Source of the DNA: Sporosarcina sp. P13
GTDB taxonomy: Bacteria > Bacillota > Bacilli > Bacillales_A > Planococcaceae
DNA: 64,000 bases
Reading direction: 5' to 3'
Assembly (NCBI RefSeq): GCF_002743055.1
Contig: NZ_PDYM01000003.1
Coordinates: forward strand, 62,001 to 126,000
Below the pieces are notes generated by a model, which made no database searches, was not told where the DNA came from, and saw only the letters and a program-made list of their open reading frames with translations. The translations under genes and the position numbers were made by a program. Shown here one piece after another: positions 34,411 to 41,600 of the stretch. The number at the start of each line of letters is the position of its first letter. Within the stretch, counting starts at the first letter, position 1.

Positions 34411-36537
34411 TTATTCAAAACTGATTTCTATTTTATCCCCGCCGAAAATAGGTTCCGTAAAACGAATGGATTCTCCGTTTCGCACTATACGATAAGCTGA
34501 AGCGGAGTTGGTGGGCAATGAGAAGTCTGTAAATGCAAAGATATCGCTAAAGATGATGGGGGCATTTGAAACAGATGTAAATTCTACTTGATCAGTTGGA
34601 TAAACCCGGTAATCGGGATTAGCGAGTTGTCCATTTACATAAACCACCGTACGTTTTTTCTTAACAGTGACGGGTTGGCTATTGAGAGTTATCTCTGCAC
34701 GAACTTCTAAGGTAATGTCTAGCTCATCTGCAATCTCTTGTAAGGTAGCTGCAAGAGGATGACGTGTCTCAATATAATCTCCATTTTGTATTATGTAATC
34801 ACCTAATATTTCTTTATCATTAACTAGATACACGGTAGAACGGGACTTCAGTAGATGTTTTTGTCCATTATACATCACAGAAAGCAGATCGGGTGCATTT
34901 TTCTTTATGACTAAAGCTAATAGGTTAGAAGTTTTTATTGTCAATTCATCGCGATCAGCTAACGTGGTATCTAAAGATGCTACGCGCCCGTTTACTAAGA
35001 TTTCATCGGTAACTTGCATAGGCGATCCATCCAATTGGAAATGGATAGAAGTAGGCTCTTGTACTAAATCCCTGACCGTCGCTACTGCATCTTTGCCGTC
35101 TTTACCGAACTGTAGTTTAATCACATCCTGATGTTGAATCAAATCTTTCGTACTCGCTTCTTGTCCATTCAATAAAATCGTTGTAGATGATCCGTGCTCA
35201 CCGATTCGTGTAATCCATTCCCCATTGACTTTCACTGTCAACGCAAGGCCTGGCTTGCCATATAATTTACGAGCGGATACATTGGCGGCAAGCAACGCAT
35301 CCCCGACCGTCATTTCTTTTAATTCAAATAGCCGTATCGTCTTGTCATTCACTGTAAGGGATATATAGTGAATAGGAGCCCTGTGAGCAGCAATCGCAAT
35401 TCCAATCGGTGTAACAAGCGCTGGAGAAGATTTAATGTTATCCGCAAGCGTAACGCCAGATAATGCATCCAAACTTCGAATCGCAACTCTATTGTTAGGT
35501 AATTCTAGTTCGGTGCTCAATTCTTTAGATAATGTCGGTGTCAAACTACCGCCACCTACAATCATCACAGCTTGCGGAGAACCGTCGTTGTTCAAACGTT
35601 TAATCTCTTGTGCGATAGAGCTAGCTAGCCGTTTAACGGTGGGACTTATCACATCTACCACTTCTGCAGCGGGAATTTGTTGTTCGAATCCTAAAATATC
35701 TTGAATCGTCAACAACTCTTGTGTTGAAGTTTGACGTTTCAGTTGTTCGGCTAAAGGGAAGTCGAGCAAGTAATGGCTACTTAATGTTTCGGTAATTTCA
35801 TCTCCTGCAACAGGCACCATACCATATGCCGTCACGGTATTTTCATTGACGATAGCAATATCGGAAGTACCCGCTCCTATATCGACTAAGGCAATATTTA
35901 ATCTTCTCATAGAAGGCGGGACGAGCACATTGATCGCCGCAATTGGTTCAAGTGTTAAAGCTTCCATTTCCAGATCAGCACGTTTAAGAGCAGTCAGTAA
36001 TGATTCTACGACCACGCGTGGCAAGAAAGTTGCGATGACTTCCACGGTCGCTTGATTTCCCGTCTGATCAATCAAACTACCAATCTTTTCATTATTTAAT
36101 TTGTAATATAATACGGAATAACCAACGCAATAATAGTGATCATCCTCTTTCAACTCATTTGAAGAGAGCAAGGTTTGCTGAGCATTCTGAACAGCCGAGA
36201 GTTCCAAACGATTAATATCTTCAGTAGAAATTAATGTTCGTTCGGAAATATCAACAGTGATAGTACCCATCGCTGTTTTCAATGAACGCCCCGCTGCGGC
36301 AACGCTGACTCGATTGAACTTGCCATGATACTGTTCTAATTGCTGTTTTATGTCTATAATAACTGATGCCACGCTTAAAATATTATGTATTTGTCCATCA
36401 ATCATGGATCGTTCTTTATGTTCTTTTGAAAGTAGATCAACAATATGAAATGAATCATCTTGTTGTTCGAGCACGATACCAACAACGGAGCATGTTCCAA
36501 TGTCTAGTGCAAATAATTTTTTCCCCAGAAATTCCAA
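34411..36537 (-). CDS. FtsA-like actin-fold ATPase (SHS2/PilM-type), 708 residues
   Basis: The N-terminal 400 residues are an actin-like ATPase close to FtsA: LFALDIGTCSVVGIV (phosphate 1), an SHS2/1C-like insertion (SVAAAGRSLKTA), VDIGAGTSDIAIV (phosphate 2) and VMIVGGGSLTPTL (adenosine loop). A further 300 residues after the fold contain beta-rich segments with repeated NGQ motifs. Typical FtsA is about 420-440 residues, so this is a paralogue with an extra domain, not the divisome FtsA. The start is uncertain (TTG at 36537 with AGAGG close by; CTG at 36528 is possible). Its function is unknown to me. Confidence 0.78.
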   Translation of the reverse strand: MEFLGKKLFALDIGTCSVVGIVLEQQDDSFHIVDLLSKEHKERSMIDGQIHNILSVASVIIDIKQQLEQYHGKFNRVSVAAAGRSLKTAMGTITVDISERTLISTEDINRLELSAVQNAQQTLLSSNELKEDDHYYCVGYSVLYYKLNNEKIGSLIDQTGNQATVEVIATFLPRVVVESLLTALKRADLEMEALTLEPIAAINVLVPPSMRRLNIALVDIGAGTSDIAIVNENTVTAYGMVPVAGDEITETLSSHYLLDFPLAEQLKRQTSTQELLTIQDILGFEQQIPAAEVVDVISPTVKRLASSIAQEIKRLNNDGSPQAVMIVGGGSLTPTLSKELSTELELPNNRVAIRSLDALSGVTLADNIKSSPALVTPIGIAIAAHRAPIHYISLTVNDKTIRLFELKEMTVGDALLAANVSARKLYGKPGLALTVKVNGEWITRIGEHGSSTTILLNGQEASTKDLIQHQDVIKLQFGKDGKDAVATVRDLVQEPTSIHFQLDGSPMQVTDEILVNGRVASLDTTLADRDELTIKTSNLLALVIKKNAPDLLSVMYNGQKHLLKSRSTVYLVNDKEILGDYIIQNGDYIETRHPLAATLQEIADELDITLEVRAEITLNSQPVTVKKKRTVVYVNGQLANPDYRVYPTDQVEFTSVSNAPIIFSDIFAFTDFSLPTNSASAYRIVRNGESIRFTEPIFGGDKIEISFE

Positions 36538-36699
36538 CCTCTTTTCAACCTGTATTCTATGTGAAAATAGTGAAAATGTATTAATTCGGTGAAATTGCGT
36601 GACTTTTCAAAGATAAGTCATTATACTTGGTTTAGTATATAAAAATGTACCATAGATTCCAGCGTTAGAAAAGGATGATATGTGCGGGGAGGAGACAGA

Positions 36700-37785
36700 A
36701 TGATGAGACAGCAAGATCTAGGAGAGTTAAGAGGACGCATTGATGAATTGAATATTGATATTCTAAAATTGATCAATGAGCGTACAAGTATTGTTCAAGA
36801 AATTGGTAACGTAAAAGAAAAGCAAGGTGTAAATAGATATGATCCAATCCGCGAACGGGAGATGCTGAATGTCTTAAAGAACGCTAACAACGGTCCTTTA
36901 CCAGACGGTATCTTGGAACAAGTTTTTAAATCTATTTTTATGTCTGCACTTGAAGTACAACAGGACAAGCAAAAGAATGCGCTGCTCGTATCCCGTACGA
37001 AAAAAGCGGAAGATACAATCGTAGACGTGAACGGTCAGAAAATTGGGGGCGGAGAACCAACTTTCATTTTCGGACCTTGTGCAGTAGAATCTTACGAGCA
37101 AGTATTGGCAGTCGCGAAATCTATCAAAGCAAAAGGTTTAACGATGATCCGCGGAGGGGCTTACAAGCCGCGTACATCACCATATGACTTCCAAGGCTTA
37201 GGTCTTGAAGGATTAAAAATTCTAAAACGTGTTGCGGATGAAACTGGACTTTCCATCGTCACTGAAATCATTACACCTACGCACTTGGAGGAAGCGCTCG
37301 AGTATATCGATGTCATCCAAATTGGTGCACGTAATATGCAGAACTTTGAATTGCTGAAAGAAGTAGGAATGGTTAATAAGCCGGTTCTTCTAAAGCGTGG
37401 AATGTCTGCTACGATTTCTGAGTTCGTTAACGCAGCTGAATATATTATTTCTAAAGGAAATACAGAAATTATGTTATGTGAGCGCGGTATTCGTACGTAT
37501 GAACCAGCTACACGAAATACACTCGACATCTCTGCTGTTCCAATCCTGAAGCAAGAAACTCACTTGCCGGTATTTGTAGATGTAACTCACTCTACGGGCC
37601 GTAAAGACTTGTTGCTTCCAACAGCAAAAGCTGCAATTGCAGTAGGAGCCGACGGCGTTATGGCAGAAGTTCATCCGGATCCAGCAGTAGCATTATCGGA
37701 TTCAGCACAACAAATGGACATACCGCAGTTTGATACATTCTACGAAGAGATGAAACACTTCATGAAAACACACCAAACGATCTAA
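36700..37785 (+). CDS. aroA: Bifunctional chorismate mutase / DAHP synthase
   Basis: A 361-residue fusion. Residues 3-85 are an AroQ-type chorismate mutase ([20 protein letters not shown]) and residues 100-355 a KDO8PS-like class I DAHP synthase ([42 protein letters not shown]). It catalyses the entry step of aromatic synthesis; the mutase domain provides feedback by chorismate/prephenate in B. subtilis AroA. ATGs at 36700 and 36703 both fit the GGGGAGGAG site. It is followed by ccpA as in B. subtilis. Confidence 0.97.
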   Translation: MMRQQDLGELRGRIDELNIDILKLINERTSIVQEIGNVKEKQGVNRYDPIREREMLNVLKNANNGPLPDGILEQVFKSIFMSALEVQQDKQKNALLVSRTKKAEDTIVDVNGQKIGGGEPTFIFGPCAVESYEQVLAVAKSIKAKGLTMIRGGAYKPRTSPYDFQGLGLEGLKILKRVADETGLSIVTEIITPTHLEEALEYIDVIQIGARNMQNFELLKEVGMVNKPVLLKRGMSATISEFVNAAEYIISKGNTEIMLCERGIRTYEPATRNTLDISAVPILKQETHLPVFVDVTHSTGRKDLLLPTAKAAIAVGADGVMAEVHPDPAVALSDSAQQMDIPQFDTFYEEMKHFMKTHQTI

Positions 37786-37791
37786 CATGTC

Positions 37792-37830
37792 AGCACCGAT
37801 CCTTTAAAATAGGGGATCGGTGCTTTCTAC
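37792..37830 (+). terminator. Terminator after aroA
   Basis: AGCACCGATCC pairs with GGATCGGTGCT, followed by TTCT. It is 6 bases after the stop. Confidence 0.85.
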
Positions 37831-37919
37831 ATAAACAGAAATATTTTCAATACAGAAAAAATGCTATAGATCGGGAAAACACGGTATACTAGTAATGAAG
37901 AAGGATAGGAGGAACAAAT

Positions 37920-38918
37920 ATGGCCATCACCATTTACGATGTAGCAAGAGAAGCAAACGTATCTATGGCAACGGTTTCGCGTGTAGTGAATGGCAATCAG
38001 AATGTTAAGCCTGCTACTCGCAAAAAGGTATTGGATTGTATCGAAAGATTAGGATATAGACCGAACGCAGTTGCTCGAGGGTTAGCTAGTAAACGGACAA
38101 CGACCATTGGCGTCATCGTTCCGGATATGTCAAAAAGTTATTATGCTGAGCTTTCTAGAGGGATTGCAGACGTGGCGACGATGTATGAGTACAATATTAT
38201 CATCTCTAATTCCGACAAGAGTGCATCCCGAGAAGTAGAGTTATTCGAAGATCATTTGGGCAAACAAGTGGATGGTTTAATTTTCATGAGTGATTCTATT
38301 TCGCCAGAAGTACGAACAGAAATGAAAACAGCAAATGTTCCAATAGTCTTGGCAGGGACATTGGATTTTGAAACGAATTTACCGTCAGTCAATATCGACC
38401 ATGAACAAGCGGCCTATGATGTAGTGAAAAAGCTGATAGACAATGGCCATAAGCGAATCGCATTTGTTTCAGGCCCTTTCACACGAGATATTAATCGTGT
38501 GTGTAAGCGTGTGGGGTATGTACGTGCGCTAGAAGAGGCTGGTCTAGTGATTGATGAAGAGTTAATCGTGGAGACGGATAACACCTATGATGAAGCCTAT
38601 GAGAGTTGGAATATCTTAGGGAAACTATCGGATCGACCGACAGCAGTAATGGCGAGTAGTGATGAGATTGCTGTGGGAATTATGAATGGGGTTCGAGATG
38701 TAGATCTTCGCATTCCAGAAGACTTGGAAATCATCTGTTTCCAGCACTCTAATCTCGCGCGAATCGTTCGCCCGCAGTTATCTGCCATTGTTGTTCCGCT
38801 TTACGATCTAGGTGCCGTGTCGATGCGTTTATTGACAAAGCTTATGAGTGAAGAAGAGGTAGAAGAAACAGAAGTTGTCCTACCATATCATTTAGAAGAA
38901 CGCCAATCAGTAAGATGA
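37920..38918 (+). CDS. ccpA: Catabolite control protein A
   Basis: A 332-residue LacI/GalR regulator. The N-terminal helix-turn-helix and hinge (TIYDVAREANVSMATVSRVV, then YRPNAVARGLASK) are typical of CcpA, followed by a periplasmic-binding-protein-like core with KRIAFVSGPF. With HPr-Ser46-P it binds cre boxes and mediates carbon catabolite control. It is flanked by aroA and acuC as in B. subtilis, although the motPS pair found there between ccpA and acuC is missing. A TATACT -10 at 37885-37890 and AGGAGG precede it. Candidate target sites occur at 5986, 23144 and 61927. Confidence 0.96.
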   Translation: MAITIYDVAREANVSMATVSRVVNGNQNVKPATRKKVLDCIERLGYRPNAVARGLASKRTTTIGVIVPDMSKSYYAELSRGIADVATMYEYNIIISNSDKSASREVELFEDHLGKQVDGLIFMSDSISPEVRTEMKTANVPIVLAGTLDFETNLPSVNIDHEQAAYDVVKKLIDNGHKRIAFVSGPFTRDINRVCKRVGYVRALEEAGLVIDEELIVETDNTYDEAYESWNILGKLSDRPTAVMASSDEIAVGIMNGVRDVDLRIPEDLEIICFQHSNLARIVRPQLSAIVVPLYDLGAVSMRLLTKLMSEEEVEETEVVLPYHLEERQSVR

Positions 38919-38953
38919 AAAAAGCAACTTATCGTTTGATAAGTTGCTTTTTT
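38918..38953. terminator. Bidirectional terminator between ccpA and acuC
   Basis: AAAAAAGCAACTTATC pairs with GATAAGTTGCTTTTTT. T runs occur on both strands. Confidence 0.92.
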
Positions 38954-38962
38954 GAATACGGA

Positions 38963-40117
38963 TTATCCTTTACGAATGACGTGTAGCGCTCTAGTTAACA
39001 TTTGTTCATTCTTTTCCTCAATGTCTTTTTTTCGTGGCACAGGCTCGTACAAGTTAGGTGGGTCTTGCCATGTTTCGATAAGAGGGAAGGGAGATTCAGT
39101 TTGCCACTTCTTCACCCAAGCCTCTGGTAGGGGACCGGCTGGTGTCGGGATAGATTTCATCGTCAACCATAGATGAGACCATGCTCGCGGTACGACGCGC
39201 CAAATATCATACCCTCCACCACCAATGGCGATCCAACGACCATCGCAGTATTCCTCTGCAATTTCCTTCGCAAGTTTAGGGATCTCCTCATAAATCTTCA
39301 TTGTGCTATATAGATGCGTTAGTGGATCGAAATAATGTGCATCGGCACCGTTTTGTGTCAGGATGACGTCTGGCTTAAAGTATTCTGCTACTTCTCGCAA
39401 AGCGGTACGATAGATGTGTAAAAACGAATCATCTTCTGTAAATGCATCGACAGGGAAGTTAAAAGAAGTACCATAGCCTTTGCCGTTCCCGCGTTCAGTT
39501 ACATTGCCCGTTCCAGGGAATAGGTAGCGGCCAGTTTCATGTATTGAAAACGTGCAAACGTCTGGATCATCGTAAAATGTCCACTGTACACCATCTCCGT
39601 GATGCGCATCTGTATCTACATAGAGTACACGCGCACCATATTTCTTCTGTAAATATTTAATTGCAACGGAACTATCATTATAAATACAAAAACCTGAAGC
39701 TTTTCCTTGGAAACCGTGATGCAGCCCTCCACCAAGATTTAAGGCGTACCGTGAGCGGCCTTCCATCACTTCCTCGATAGCAGAAAGTGTACCGCCAACG
39801 AGCAATGCGCTTGCATCGTGCATGCCAGTAAAAAATGGCGTGTCTTCTGTACCAATCCCATAAATGCTACCGATACTTTCACTTACTTCACCGTTGCTTG
39901 CCTTTTTTACAATTTCAATATATTTCGCATCATGTGCGAGGAGCAGTTCCTCATCAGTTGCAGTTCTAGGCTCAACGATGTCATCAGGATCAATAGAATG
40001 CATTTCTTTCAATAAATCCATGGTTAAAATTATTCGCTTTTGATTGAAAGGGTGCGTCTCTGAAAATTCATAATTTAACTGCTCGGGTGAGAAGATAAAA
40101 CTCGCTGTTTTTTTCAT
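38963..40117 (-). CDS. acuC: Acetoin utilisation protein AcuC, histone-deacetylase-like
   Basis: A 384-residue zinc deacetylase of the class I HDAC fold: GGGLHHGFQGKASGFC, DTDAHHGDGVQWTFY (with zinc-binding Asp and His), TQNGADAHYFDPL and IGGGGYD. In B. subtilis AcuC deacetylates acetyl-CoA synthetase AcsA that AcuA has acetylated, restoring activity. Its start overlaps the acuB stop by 4 bp. No acsA gene is next to the operon here. Confidence 0.95.
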   Translation of the reverse strand: MKKTASFIFSPEQLNYEFSETHPFNQKRIILTMDLLKEMHSIDPDDIVEPRTATDEELLLAHDAKYIEIVKKASNGEVSESIGSIYGIGTEDTPFFTGMHDASALLVGGTLSAIEEVMEGRSRYALNLGGGLHHGFQGKASGFCIYNDSSVAIKYLQKKYGARVLYVDTDAHHGDGVQWTFYDDPDVCTFSIHETGRYLFPGTGNVTERGNGKGYGTSFNFPVDAFTEDDSFLHIYRTALREVAEYFKPDVILTQNGADAHYFDPLTHLYSTMKIYEEIPKLAKEIAEEYCDGRWIAIGGGGYDIWRVVPRAWSHLWLTMKSIPTPAGPLPEAWVKKWQTESPFPLIETWQDPPNLYEPVPRKKDIEEKNEQMLTRALHVIRKG

Positions 40118-40758
40118 AAGTCCATCTCCAGTTCACCTGGCCAAAGTACGTCAAACCCTTCCGCTTTCAAATCCGTGATGATCGCAAGGGGATTCATCCG
40201 TTTGATGCGGACGGCTAGAATTTTACAGTCTTCATCATCTTGATAAGGATGAACTAAGACACTTAGTACATTGGTATTATGTTTATTGAATACTTTTGTC
40301 ACTTCATAAAGAACACCGGCTTGATTCGGCACGCGGATTTGTATATGTGAACTCGGCTGGTTCGCCCCAGTCAATTCAATGTAATTATATAGTAAATCCG
40401 TTTTTGTCAGAATTCCAACGAGTTGATAATTAGAAACGATAGGTAAACAACCAATTTCGTACGTGTAGAATAACAAAGCAGCTTCTTCTGCGAAGTCTCT
40501 TGGGTGTCCAATTAAAAGATCGGTTTTCATAATCTTATCAAGCGTTGTTTCGTATAGTGAAGGTTCCGATGTCTCGGAAATACTGGAAGGGGAAGCCTCT
40601 TTCACATCACGATCAGTTACTAATCCTATTAAACGGTCATTTTCAATAATCGGTATATGTCTAATTCTTTTCTGCTTCATCATTTGAACAGCGTCAGCAA
40701 TTGTGTGCGTGGAATTCAATGTAATCACGTCTGTTTTCATAATGTCCTGTACGAGCAT
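40114..40758 (-). CDS. acuB: CBS-ACT domain protein AcuB
   Basis: A 214-residue protein with two CBS domains (MLVQDIMKTDVITL and the LIGLVTDRDVKEA pair, about 1-130) and a C-terminal ACT domain (HIQIRVPNQAGVLYEVTKVF, about 138-210). These bind adenine nucleotides and small ligands. Start: the second ATG (40758) has correct spacing to GTGAGG. It is in the middle of acuABC; its role in tuning acetylation of acetyl-CoA synthetase is not understood. Confidence 0.92.
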   Translation of the reverse strand: MLVQDIMKTDVITLNSTHTIADAVQMMKQKRIRHIPIIENDRLIGLVTDRDVKEASPSSISETSEPSLYETTLDKIMKTDLLIGHPRDFAEEAALLFYTYEIGCLPIVSNYQLVGILTKTDLLYNYIELTGANQPSSHIQIRVPNQAGVLYEVTKVFNKHNTNVLSVLVHPYQDDEDCKILAVRIKRMNPLAIITDLKAEGFDVLWPGELEMDL

Positions 40759-40773
40759 GATCATTCCTCACTT

Positions 40774-41406
40774 TCAGTAGTTAACACGATTTTTGAATCG
40801 GACACGATAAAATTGCTCAATAGAGGCTTGATCAACACGTAATCCGATTCGCGCCATTAAACAATTTGCGGGGTGGGAGCATACTTCGGGATCGTCAGTT
40901 GAGAAAAACTCCATTCCTCCTGCGCGCATCATTTTTTCCATTACTTTACGATAATCCCAGACGGTTAAGCCGGTTCCTTTTAAATCCCAGTGCCAGTAAT
41001 ACTCCGTCGTTATGATAATATAATCTTCCATCGCATCATCCAACATCGAAAATTTTAGCAATGATTTACCAATCTGAGCGCCTCGGTAAGAAGCGGCTAC
41101 TTCAATAGCACCTAATTCTATCAAGTTAGGCAATTCCGCTTCATACCAACGCTCCAGCGGATCAGGATACAGATAGGTTACGTAGCCAACGATTAAATTC
41201 CCAATTCTTGCAATATTAATTCGACCTTCTGGAAATGAAGCGATTTTCACCAATGCTTCTTGCTGCTGTTTAGGTGGACGAAATGCTTTAAGTCCTTCAT
41301 GGAAATCGAACGCGGCTAGCTGTTCGGATGAAATAGGGCCTTCAATGATCAACTCTCCTTCATCATGCGGATAGGTTCTTGAAAAATAGGTTTTTTTATG
41401 ATCCAC
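40774..41406 (-). CDS. acuA: Protein acetyltransferase AcuA (GNAT)
   Basis: A 210-residue GNAT enzyme that in B. subtilis acetylates the catalytic lysine of AcsA and switches it off. The acetyl-CoA loop is AASYRGAQIGKSLLKF, and the N-terminus HKKTYFSRTYPHDEGELIIE fits AcuA. The GTG at 41406 has GGAAGGAG at good spacing and gives the B. subtilis length; the GTG at 41415 is too close. A palindrome lies upstream at 41490-41517. No typical cre was found in the upstream region. Confidence 0.93.
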   Translation of the reverse strand: MDHKKTYFSRTYPHDEGELIIEGPISSEQLAAFDFHEGLKAFRPPKQQQEALVKIASFPEGRINIARIGNLIVGYVTYLYPDPLERWYEAELPNLIELGAIEVAASYRGAQIGKSLLKFSMLDDAMEDYIIITTEYYWHWDLKGTGLTVWDYRKVMEKMMRAGGMEFFSTDDPEVCSHPANCLMARIGLRVDQASIEQFYRVRFKNRVNY

Positions 41407-41489
41407 GCAGCTCACTCCTTCCTTTTAGCTTTACCTTTAAAGTAGGTAAGTAATTGCTGTTAGTCTGGTTTGTACTTCTCTAATTTAAG

Positions 41490-41517
41490 TATACATTTTA
41501 TACTACAGAAATGTATA
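41490..41517. repeat. 9-bp perfect inverted repeat upstream of acuA
   Basis: TATACATTT (41490-41498) and AAATGTATA (41509-41517) with a 10-bp spacer. The spacer and arms contain TATACT/TATAAA-like -10 candidates on the minus strand. It may be an operator for acuABC; the regulator is unknown. Confidence 0.45.
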
Positions 41518-41554
41518 TTGTTTTCGGAAAATCAGAGGATTGTCGGGAACTCTC

Positions 41555-41596
41555 TAAAAAAACCGGATTACAATGGGTATATTGTAATCCGGTTTG
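41555..41596 (-). terminator. Terminator of the penicillin-binding protein gene
   Basis: AAACCGGATTACAAT pairs with ATTGTAATCCGGTTT; on the minus strand the hairpin is followed by a T run. Confidence 0.9.
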
Positions 41597-41600
41597 TTGT

